Assembly (NCBI GenBank): GCA_011391655.1
Contig: JAABQE010000044.1
Location: forward strand, 1-14,625
Direction: 5' to 3'
DNA: 14,625 nt
From: Hydrogenophilales bacterium
GTDB lineage: Bacteria; Pseudomonadota; Gammaproteobacteria; Burkholderiales; Thiobacillaceae
Part shown: one piece after another, positions 7,658 through 13,943 of the stretch
How the letters are laid out: each line of letters opens with the position of its first letter
How positions within the stretch are numbered: position 1 is the stretch's first letter
Program-made: the position numbers and the translations under genes
The notes under the pieces: generated by a model
What the model saw: the letters and a program-made list of their open reading frames with translations, nothing else
Told to the model about the DNA's origin: nothing
Databases searched by the model: none

Positions 7658-8047
7658 ATGTTCGATCCCGTCAGCATTCCCTACGGTTGCAAGATGCTAT
7701 TCAATGCCGTCAAGCTCAAGCCCGGCATTACCATGAACGATGTAGAACTCGCCTTGGGCGAAATGTGCCATGTCGTGAAAGAAACCTATGGCAACGAATC
7801 CGGCGGATTTATCGCCGGACAGGTCTTCAAATACGATGGATTCGTCAGCCAGGAAGGATCGATAAATTCGCTCAAGGAGCCGGACTATGACGTGGCCATC
7901 GTCACCTATTGGGCGTCATTCGAGCAGCACGAAAAATCCCACGCCGACACCACCTTCAATGAAAAATTCAAGGCCGTAGGCGAGATGTGCAGCGACAGCA
8001 CCGAAATCGGTTTCAGCATGCTGTGGCAGGGTGTGCCCGAGCATTGA
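7658..8047 (+). CDS. Conserved hypothetical protein, probable dimeric alpha/beta-barrel fold
   Basis: A 129-residue soluble protein with no signal peptide. The pattern is strand (MLFNAVKLKPG), helix (TMNDVELALGEMCHVVKETY), strands (GFIAGQVFKYDGFV and DYDVAIVTYWAS), helix (FEQHEKSHADTTFNEKFKAVGEMC), strand (EIGFSMLWQG). This ferredoxin-like beta-alpha-beta-beta-alpha-beta order fits the dimeric alpha/beta-barrel superfamily (antibiotic-monooxygenase, IsdG-like and stress barrel proteins). His119-type heme or substrate residues cannot be assigned by eye; the His-rich helix EQHEKSHAD is notable. The ribosome binding site AAGGAG at 7647-7652 fits ATG 7658. It is a single-gene unit between two terminators. 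Function unknown. Confidence 0.8.
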   Translation: MFDPVSIPYGCKMLFNAVKLKPGITMNDVELALGEMCHVVKETYGNESGGFIAGQVFKYDGFVSQEGSINSLKEPDYDVAIVTYWASFEQHEKSHADTTFNEKFKAVGEMCSDSTEIGFSMLWQGVPEH

Positions 8048-8055
8048 GTTCTAGG

Positions 8056-8097
8056 CAGGGTGCCTGGTCCATGCACACAGGCACCCTGTTTTATTTG
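8056..8097 (+). terminator. Strong rho-independent terminator
   Basis: A perfect 11-bp stem, CAGGGTGCCTG (8056-8066) with CAGGCACCCTG (8078-8088), around an 11-base loop, is followed by TTTTATTT. It begins 9 bases after the stop of the 129-aa gene and isolates it from the downstream heme lipoprotein. Confidence 0.9.
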
Positions 8098-8107
8098 TTC
8101 AAATAAA
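8090..8107. repeat. AT-rich perfect palindrome upstream of the heme lipoprotein
   Basis: TTTATTTG-TT-CAAATAAA is an 18-base dyad (8-bp arms, 2-base spacer) centred about 33 bases before the ATG at 8132. Its left arm overlaps the T-run of the preceding terminator. It could be a regulator binding site or simply AT-rich sequence of the terminator/promoter junction. It matches neither the FNR (TTGAT-N4-ATCAA) nor the CRP consensus. Confidence 0.45.
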
Positions 8108-8131
8108 CCACTAACCAAACAGGAGTCCACC

Positions 8132-8719
8132 ATGAAAACCCCACTGATTCTTTCCATTTTACTGACGGCCTGCGCGACGAATGAAGCCAAAGTCGAAGCG
8201 GTGCAACCTGCGCAGCCCGAGCAAATCGAGGCTAGCCGCGCCGTTGCCAAAACCCTGGTCACCCAGTTGGGTGGCAAGCTGAAGGCAGAAATTAACGCAA
8301 ACGGCCCCGCATCCGCTGTCGGGGTATGCAAGGTCATTGCCCCGCAAATTGCGGCCGATTTATCCCGGCAAACCGGATGGGAGGTGAGCCGCGTGGGTAC
8401 CCGCGCGCGCAACGCTGAAACCGGCACGCCCGACGCATGGGAATCCAAGGCGCTTGCATCGTTTGCAGAACGCATGAAGCAAGGCGAGCAACCCGACACA
8501 ATGGAGCTGGCTGAAGTGGTCACCGATGCTTCAGGCAAACATTTGCGCTACGCCAAAGCCATCGCCGTGCAGCCTGTGTGCCTCACCTGTCACGGCGCGC
8601 CCGAGTCGATTCCAGAAGGGGTCAAAGCACGCTTGCAGGTCGAGTATCCGATGGACAAGGCCACCGGATACAATGTGGGGGATTTACGTGGCGCAGTCGT
8701 CGTCAAGCGTCCACTGTAA
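8132..8719 (+). CDS. Tll0287-like (DUF3365) c-type heme lipoprotein
   Basis: A 195-residue exported protein. A short signal (MKTPLILSILLTAC) ends in lipobox LTAC with Cys14 as the acylation site. A Gln/Pro/Ala linker is followed by a Tll0287-like domain: helix with ASAVGVCKVIAPQIAADLS, then GWEVSRVGTRARNAETGTPDAWE (the characteristic R-NP-like segment), and a single heme c motif CLTCH at residues 150-154. The C-terminus GDLRGAVVVKRPL is typical of the domain, which often serves as a periplasmic redox or sensor module. Here it stands alone, without kinase or cyclase domain. AGGAG at 8121-8125 selects ATG 8132. A role in electron transfer or heme-based sensing is possible; the partner is unknown. 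The downstream neighbour is convergent. Confidence 0.88.
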   Translation: MKTPLILSILLTACATNEAKVEAVQPAQPEQIEASRAVAKTLVTQLGGKLKAEINANGPASAVGVCKVIAPQIAADLSRQTGWEVSRVGTRARNAETGTPDAWESKALASFAERMKQGEQPDTMELAEVVTDASGKHLRYAKAIAVQPVCLTCHGAPESIPEGVKARLQVEYPMDKATGYNVGDLRGAVVVKRPL

Positions 8720-8739
8720 GTCACCATACGGAGCGGGTC

Positions 8740-8771
8740 GTGGCTGACACGCGGGTTCGGCGTTCAGCCAC
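8740..8771. repeat. Inverted repeat between convergent genes
   Basis: GTGGCTGA (8740-8747) pairs perfectly with TCAGCCAC (8764-8771) around a 16-base GC-rich spacer, in the 75-base gap between the heme lipoprotein and the convergent cyclase gene. No T-run follows on either strand, so it is not a classical intrinsic terminator, though it may serve both transcripts as a 3' stem. Confidence 0.4.
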
Positions 8772-8794
8772 TTCCAGCGGGAATCCAGCCCGCC

Positions 8795-11002
8795 TTAAAA
8801 ATCAAACTGCTGACTGAAAAAGACTTCGACCTTGTCGGGTGGCAACGGCTTGGCCACCACGAAGCCCTGAATCTCATCGCATCCCCGTTTTTTCAGGAAC
8901 GCGACCTGTTCTAATGATTCCACCCCTTCGGCCACTACCCGCATGTTCAGGGCATGCGACAGGCGAATCACGGCATTCACGATCTCCGCTCCGTCGCTGT
9001 CGGTCAGCACATCGTCAATAAAACTCTTGTCAATTTTCAGTGCATCGATCGGCATGCGTTTCAACTGCCCCAGATTGGAATGCCCGGTGCCAAAATCATC
9101 GATATAGACATGCAATCCACGCTGACGCAGCGCGTCCAGCATTTCAAAGGTGCGCTGCGGATCTTCCATCGCCGCGCTCTCGGTGACTTCCAGTTGCAAA
9201 TGCGCGGCATCCATCCCCGTTTCTGCCAGGATGGCGTCGATGTCGTCGATCAGGTGCGCATCACTAAACTGGCGCGGTGACAGGTTGATCGCCACCGGCG
9301 GCGGACTCAGACCGGCATCGCGCCAGGCGATCCATTGTTCACACGTCGCACGGGCCACCCAGCGCCCCAGCGGCATGATCAAACCGGTTTCCTCGGCTAC
9401 CGGAATAAAGCGGTCGGGGCTGATCATGCCGCCCGATCTTGGCAGCCAGCGCACCAGCGCTTCCAGTCCCACCACCCGGCCACTGGCGAGATCAAGCTTG
9501 GGCTGGTAGACCAATGCCAGTTCGCCGTGATCGAGTGCCTGGCGCAAGCCGTTTTCCAGGCTCAATTGTTGCTGCGCAACGGTGTTCAATTCGTCACTGA
9601 AATACTCAAACCCACTACGGCGCTTCTTGGCCTGATACATCGCAAGGTCGGCCTGGCGCAGCAAGGTGTTGGCATCGAGACCATCATCCGGAAATACGCT
9701 GATGCCGATGCTGGCACCAATGGCATACCGCCGCTTGCCGAGTTTGAACGGTTCGGCCAGGGTCTTGAGCAACTTGCGCACCACTCGACTCGCAGCGCGC
9801 GAAGCCGGTGGGTGCGTCAGGATGATGGCAAACTCATCCCCCCCCACACGGGCAACAAAATCATCCGCACGCAGATGTTCGTCCAGTCGCTTGCCCACGA
9901 CACACAACACCTGGTCACCCACTTCGTGACCCTGCGAGTCGTTGATGTGCTTGAAGCGGTCAAGATCGATGAACAGCAACGAGACCTGACTTTTCTCGTG
10001 TTGTGCACGCGCCAGCGCCTGGCCCAGAAAATCCTGGAAATACGAACGATTCGGCAGACCCGTCAGCGGGTCGTGGTTGGCCAGCATGTCGAGCCGTATT
10101 TCGGAATGGCGACGTTCAGCCAGCGCGGCTGAAACAAACAAACCCGCAAGCGCCATGGCGAACATGCTGATCTGCAACGCAAACAATTCGCGCGAGGCGG
10201 TACTGCTGATCGCGCCACCCGAGGAGACCACCGCCACGCCCAGCACGATGAGTGCCGACAAGAAAATGGCCAGGCTCGCCCCGGTCACCGAAAAGCGCAA
10301 TGCCGCCCACAACACGCCGGGCAACAGCACGAACAATACGACCTCACTCGGGCGCAAGGGCTGGATATGCGTCAGCAACGCATACGTCATCAGCAGCATG
10401 CTGAATATCAGCACCAGACCTTCCACGCGTGCCGGCTTGCTGGTCGGCAACAATTCCCAACGCGAGGCGGTCAGCAGTACCGGCGCGATAAGGTAGACCC
10501 CCAGCAAATCGCCCAGCCACCACACCCACAACCCCTGAAACATCTGGTCGTCAGGCAATATTCCAGCAGCAGACAGGCTCAATACCCCGAGCAGGGCACT
10601 GACCCCGCAACCAAGCGGAGCAGCCACCAATGCGAACTTGGCAACACTGGGAACCGTTTCAAGCGTCTGGCTAAAAGGCTGAAGATAGCGCGGCAGATAG
10701 CCCATGATTGCCGCACTCGCTGCCGCGCCGATAGCGAGGCGAAGGGCTGCCTCCGCTGGCAAAATCTGGCTGATGATGGCAAAAGACCCCAACAGCACAC
10801 CGGCCACACCGGCCAGGCCAAAACGCAGACTCGCCATCGCGCCCACCCCTGCGGCCAGCCAGACGGCAGCAATCACGCCGGCCACATAAGTGGCCACTTT
10901 GAGGCTGATCCACCCAGCCAGCGCATACGTCAGCGCCGTCAGAACGACAATCAGTGCAAAACGCCTGACGTCAGCGAGGGCAGGCAGATCCAGACGGCGC
11001 AA
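8795..11002 (-). CDS. MASE1-GGDEF-EAL membrane cyclic-di-GMP enzyme
   Basis: A 735-residue bifunctional-type cyclic-di-GMP protein. Residues about 10-300 are a multi-helix MASE1 membrane sensor (eight or so hydrophobic segments). The GGDEF domain covers about 315-475, with intact GGDEF at 387-391 and an RxxD inhibitory site (Arg378, Asp381) at the canonical five-residue spacing. The EAL domain covers about 490-730, with EAL at 514-516, the NLS strand, LEVTES, DDFGTG (Asp635, Asp636), ALKIDKSF, AEGVES and IQGF, so both catalytic centres look complete. Synthesis and hydrolysis of cyclic-di-GMP are therefore both possible. The only suitable start is TTG at 11002 (an in-frame stop lies at 11030), 14 bases after the 87-aa gene, with a weak ribosome site. 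This implies coupled, low-level translation as the last gene of the operon. Confidence 0.93.
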   Translation of the reverse strand: MRRLDLPALADVRRFALIVVLTALTYALAGWISLKVATYVAGVIAAVWLAAGVGAMASLRFGLAGVAGVLLGSFAIISQILPAEAALRLAIGAAASAAIMGYLPRYLQPFSQTLETVPSVAKFALVAAPLGCGVSALLGVLSLSAAGILPDDQMFQGLWVWWLGDLLGVYLIAPVLLTASRWELLPTSKPARVEGLVLIFSMLLMTYALLTHIQPLRPSEVVLFVLLPGVLWAALRFSVTGASLAIFLSALIVLGVAVVSSGGAISSTASRELFALQISMFAMALAGLFVSAALAERRHSEIRLDMLANHDPLTGLPNRSYFQDFLGQALARAQHEKSQVSLLFIDLDRFKHINDSQGHEVGDQVLCVVGKRLDEHLRADDFVARVGGDEFAIILTHPPASRAASRVVRKLLKTLAEPFKLGKRRYAIGASIGISVFPDDGLDANTLLRQADLAMYQAKKRRSGFEYFSDELNTVAQQQLSLENGLRQALDHGELALVYQPKLDLASGRVVGLEALVRWLPRSGGMISPDRFIPVAEETGLIMPLGRWVARATCEQWIAWRDAGLSPPPVAINLSPRQFSDAHLIDDIDAILAETGMDAAHLQLEVTESAAMEDPQRTFEMLDALRQRGLHVYIDDFGTGHSNLGQLKRMPIDALKIDKSFIDDVLTDSDGAEIVNAVIRLSHALNMRVVAEGVESLEQVAFLKKRGCDEIQGFVVAKPLPPDKVEVFFSQQFDF

Positions 11003-11016
11003 AATGTGAGCCTGAC

Positions 11017-11280
11017 TTACGCGACAGGATCAAGCTCAGCGCGTACCGACTCCAATGCGTCCTTGAGCGTCTCTTCGGACAAACCATTCAGTTGCTCGGC
11101 CAGCATTTCTGCCGCGTCGATGGTATCGGCCTCGTCCGGCAAGCTGTCGGTATCGAGGTTGGCAACGAACACTGCCGCCGCGCCTGTCACCTGCAACAAC
11201 TGGCGACGTTCGTTCATCAACATTTCAATTTCATCGCGCAACAATCTGACATCAGCTTCTTTCATTGCGTGCAAGGTCAT
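11017..11280 (-). CDS. Small helical protein of unknown function in the FIST operon
   Basis: An 87-residue acidic protein. An N-terminal charged amphipathic helix (KEADVRLLRDEIEMLMNERRQLL, coiled-coil-like) is followed by a short hydrophobic stretch (VTGAAAVFVANL). A second acidic helical region follows (TIDAAEMLAEQLNGLSEETLKDALESV). No signal peptide, no cysteine. ATG 11280 is preferred over ATG 11265 because AAAGGAAAGAGG stands directly upstream of it. It sits 18 bases after the FIST gene and 14 bases before the cyclase, so it is in the same transcript. I do not recognise the family; a role as adaptor between the FIST protein and the cyclase is speculation from position and size. Confidence 0.75.
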   Translation of the reverse strand: MTLHAMKEADVRLLRDEIEMLMNERRQLLQVTGAAAVFVANLDTDSLPDEADTIDAAEMLAEQLNGLSEETLKDALESVRAELDPVA

Positions 11281-11298
11281 GCCTCTTTCCTTTTCTGT

Positions 11299-12396
11299 TC
11301 AAGCAAACAGGGTTAACACCCCGGTGTAGCCATACAAGCGGTTGTGGGAAATTTCGCCATTGGCAAAAAACCCCACCAGCGGAAAACTCCCCAGGGCATC
11401 GCGGATCAGCCCCAATTCCCGGTTCGGCGCGCCAAACATATGCTGGCCGCGGCCAAGGCAGGAATAATACACGCCGCCCCGGATCGGCGCGTTCAATTGG
11501 GCCCCAATAGCCGTCAGCATGCGCAACAAATCGTCTTCGGCGGTTTGTTGATCGCGGCGGCAAAACAATAACTCGTCACCCGGTTGCACATATTCACCAA
11601 TCGCCACCAGATGGTTTTGCGGGTCAACGCCGAGAATGTTGCGCACCAGATAGTCACCGGTGTCCGAGCCGCGCACCGGCAATCCGACAAAAATATAGCC
11701 TGCCGCGCGTTGCAGGTCGCGCGCCAGCACCTCGCCGATTTCTTCTTTCATCACGTCCAGCGCCGGACGGTGATCCAGGCTGCCCACAATATTCTTGTTG
11801 GCCGTGGTGATGCGATGACGCGGGCCCAGCGGCGAAATGCCTTGCGTCAGCCGCGTCGCCAGCTTCACCCGCTCGCTGAACAACACCCCTGACAGGCCAC
11901 CGCTGACGACGCCATCGCTGATCTGTGCCGTTTCGCCGCGTGAACTCGAGAGCCCGCCGACGACAAAACCGCTGGTGACATGCGCGGACAGACCGTCGAT
12001 CAGTTCCTGCATGCGATTGTTCGCCGGGTCGCCGTGGACCAGCGCCAGGTAGGCATCGGACGGCTGCGTATTGATATCCTGCGGCGTGCGCAACACCGGC
12101 AGCATGCTGAAATCGGTGAGTGCAAATTCACCCAGCATCACCGCCATCGCGGGCTCTTCCAGGAATTCCACGCCTGTTGCGCAGATTCCCACGCCTACAC
12201 TGCCGGTCCAGTGCGGCACACCGGTCGCACTTTTGAAAAAATCCAGAATCGCGTCGAGTTCACCCGCGAAAGCATCAGCTACATACAGGAACCCCAAGGT
12301 CGCCGCCGCTGGAATGGCCCCCAACTGGCTCATGCAGGCCTGCGCAGCCTGCGTCCAATCAGCGCCTGCGGCGTGAGCCGACTTGAAAGGCGACAT
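11299..12396 (-). CDS. FIST N/C-domain signal-transduction protein
   Basis: A 365-residue soluble protein with the FIST layout. The FIST_N half covers about residues 25-220 (ATLGFLYVADAF, VPHWTGSVGVGICATG, then VTSGFVVGGLSSSRGE and GGLSGVLFSE). The FIST_C half covers about 225-360 (SPLGPRHRITTANKNIV, YLVRNILGVDPQNHLVAIGEYV, GGVYYSCLGRGQHMFG) and ends in the hallmark GFFANGEISHNRLYGYTGVLTLF. FIST proteins are cytoplasmic sensory proteins for small ligands; some bacterial ones (NosP) bind heme and nitric oxide and control kinases or cyclic-di-GMP enzymes. Ligand unknown here. A TTG at 12399 is in frame, but ATG 12396 is preferred: it shares its A with the upstream TGA (TGATG), indicating translational coupling to the Rossmann protein. 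Confidence 0.92.
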   Translation of the reverse strand: MSPFKSAHAAGADWTQAAQACMSQLGAIPAAATLGFLYVADAFAGELDAILDFFKSATGVPHWTGSVGVGICATGVEFLEEPAMAVMLGEFALTDFSMLPVLRTPQDINTQPSDAYLALVHGDPANNRMQELIDGLSAHVTSGFVVGGLSSSRGETAQISDGVVSGGLSGVLFSERVKLATRLTQGISPLGPRHRITTANKNIVGSLDHRPALDVMKEEIGEVLARDLQRAAGYIFVGLPVRGSDTGDYLVRNILGVDPQNHLVAIGEYVQPGDELLFCRRDQQTAEDDLLRMLTAIGAQLNAPIRGGVYYSCLGRGQHMFGAPNRELGLIRDALGSFPLVGFFANGEISHNRLYGYTGVLTLFA

Positions 12397-12785
12397 CAAT
12401 AGCCCGTTTGGCCGCTATGCGGCAATTCGCCTTCACCAAAAAAATTCCATAGCAAATGCGCCATCACTTCGGGGGCAATCACGGTGTGCTGGTTATGGCT
12501 TTCCTGCATCGCTGCACGAAGCTTTTTACGCAAATCGGGATCACCGGTCAGGTCAAAAATAATGTCGACTTTTGCGCCCATCGACACCACGTCCATCGCG
12601 TCCTGGAATACCGGCACCCCGCTCTGAATAAAACCCAGCGCAACGGGTGACTCCAGATTGCGGTGCGCGACAGCGACGATCTCCACCTTGACATGCTCTT
12701 CCTGGATTTTCTCCAGAAAGTGCTCTGCAAAAGTTTCACCGACTTCACCCAGCCCCAGCAGGGCGACTTTGACAACATGACTCAT
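12396..12785 (-). CDS. Orphan Rossmann-fold NAD(P)-binding protein
   Basis: A 129-residue protein that is essentially one dinucleotide-binding domain. The first strand and glycine loop are VALLGLGEVGETFAEHF with G11-x-G13-x-x-G16. The second strand IVAVAHRNLES ends in His-Arg rather than an acidic residue, favouring NADP(H) over NAD(H). VDIIFDLTGDPDLRKKL is a later strand and turn like that of homoserine dehydrogenase or dihydrodipicolinate reductase N-terminal domains. There is no catalytic domain; after residue 105 comes HTVIAPEVMAHLLWNFFGEGELP and the end. It is the first gene of a four-gene operon, with GAGGAG suitably spaced before ATG 12785. A nucleotide or redox-state sensor is a plausible role; enzymatic activity is not shown. 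Confidence 0.82.
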   Translation of the reverse strand: MSHVVKVALLGLGEVGETFAEHFLEKIQEEHVKVEIVAVAHRNLESPVALGFIQSGVPVFQDAMDVVSMGAKVDIIFDLTGDPDLRKKLRAAMQESHNQHTVIAPEVMAHLLWNFFGEGELPHSGQTGY

Positions 12786-12892
12786 GGGTAGTACTCCTCA
12801 TTAATAGGTATTGGCTGGAAAGTTGTACTGCCAAACTGCTTCATCGGCCTATTTAACGCTGTACTTGAAGAGAATACGTATCCTGCCCCAGT

Positions 12893-12984
12893 CTGTCGAC
12901 TCATCCATTCACGGTCATGGTTTCTTCGTGCCGGCCGAAGCAGACGATATGATTCAGCCTGTCGATTCAACATTCCGTTCATGC
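12893..12984 (+). repeat. Imperfect direct repeat in the Rossmann-pip divergent gap
   Basis: Bases 12893-12920 and 12959-12984 share the order CTGTCGA-y-TCA, CATTC, then CG-k-TCATG, with two one-base gaps and a few mismatches, offset by 66 bases. The second copy ends on the ATG of pip. The 195-base divergent region (12786-12980) contains no gene and no convincing -35/-10 pair on either strand. Confidence 0.4.
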
Positions 12985-13943
12985 CCGATATTGTCATGCT
13001 TCACCCACCCATCACCCCTTACGCCAGCGGCATGATGGATACAGCCGGCCTCCACCGCATCTACTGGGAAACTTCGGGCAACCCGGATGGCATCCCGGTG
13101 CTGTTCGTCCACGGCGGCCCTGGCTCCGGCACGTCGCCCAAACAGCGGCAGTTTTTCGACCCGGCGCGCTACCGGATCATTCTGTTCGACCAGCGCGGCA
13201 GCGGCCGCTCCACACCGCATGGCGAACTGACTGACAACACCACGCCGCATCTGATCGCCGACATGGAAGCACTGCGGCGCGAACTCGGCGTCGATAGCTG
13301 GCTGGTGTTTGGCGGTTCATGGGGATCGACGCTGGCGCTGGCCTATGCCGAGGCGCATCCCGAACGCTGTCGCGGGCTGGTGCTGCGCGGCATTTTTCTG
13401 TGCCGCACAAGCGAGATCGTCTGGTTCCTCGAAGGCATTCGCGCATTTTTCCCCGAGGCACAGCAGCAGCTGGCTGAATTCATCCCCGAAAATGAACGCG
13501 GCGATCTGCTCACCGCCTATCACCAGCGGCTGTTACATCCAGATCCGGCCATCCACCAGCCCGCTGCCTATCAATGGGCGACGTTCGAGGCATCGTGCTC
13601 CACGCTGCTGCCTAACCCTGATCTGGTTTCTGCATTTGGCAGCGACAAAACCGCCTTATCCCTCTCACGGATCGAAGCGCATTATTTCGTGAACAACATC
13701 TTCCTGCCCGACAACAGCCTGCTCGCCAGGCTTGACCGCATCCGCGCGATTCCCGCGATCATCGTGCAGGGACGTTACGACGCCGTCTGCCCCATCGTCT
13801 CCGCCAACGAACTGGCGCGCGCCTGGCCCGAAGCACGCTATGAGATCGTGGCCGATGCCGGCCATTCGGCGTTTGAACCCGGCATCGCCCATGCGCTGGT
13901 CACGGCCTGCGCGCGCTTTGCCCAAACCGGAGCATTCCACTGA
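12981..13943 (+). CDS. pip: Prolyl aminopeptidase (proline iminopeptidase)
   Basis: A 320-residue alpha/beta-hydrolase (peptidase S33) that removes N-terminal proline from peptides in the cytoplasm. The N-terminal LHPPITPYASGMMDTAGLHRIYWETSG is characteristic. HGGPGSG is the oxyanion loop and DQRGSGRS follows. GGSWGSTLALAYAEAHP contains the nucleophile Ser113, RYDAVCP gives Asp267, and AGHSAFEPGI gives His295, so the triad is complete. EAHYFVNN is the family's substrate-recognition segment (commonly EARYFVN). The length matches the family. ATG 12981 and ATG 12996 are both possible starts; neither has a Shine-Dalgarno, so the start is uncertain by five residues. Its TGA shares a base with the ATG of the downstream thioredoxin-like gene. 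Confidence 0.95.
   Translation: MPDIVMLHPPITPYASGMMDTAGLHRIYWETSGNPDGIPVLFVHGGPGSGTSPKQRQFFDPARYRIILFDQRGSGRSTPHGELTDNTTPHLIADMEALRRELGVDSWLVFGGSWGSTLALAYAEAHPERCRGLVLRGIFLCRTSEIVWFLEGIRAFFPEAQQQLAEFIPENERGDLLTAYHQRLLHPDPAIHQPAAYQWATFEASCSTLLPNPDLVSAFGSDKTALSLSRIEAHYFVNNIFLPDNSLLARLDRIRAIPAIIVQGRYDAVCPIVSANELARAWPEARYEIVADAGHSAFEPGIAHALVTACARFAQTGAFH

Noticed and set aside
12797..12840. TTGGCA-like -35 and TATTAA-like -10 upstream of the Rossmann gene on the minus strand
   Set aside because: The spacing of about 22 bases is too long for a sigma-70 promoter, and the GG/GC spacing does not fit sigma-54.
12782..12997. 71-codon minus-strand ORF upstream of the Rossmann gene
   Set aside because: It overlaps the ribosome binding site and divergent control region, shows no protein-like pattern, and its stop falls at the next gene's start only by chance.
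12811..13035. 74-codon plus-strand ORF overlapping the pip start
   Set aside because: No ribosome site, no recognisable pattern, and it overlaps the strongly supported pip reading frame in another frame.
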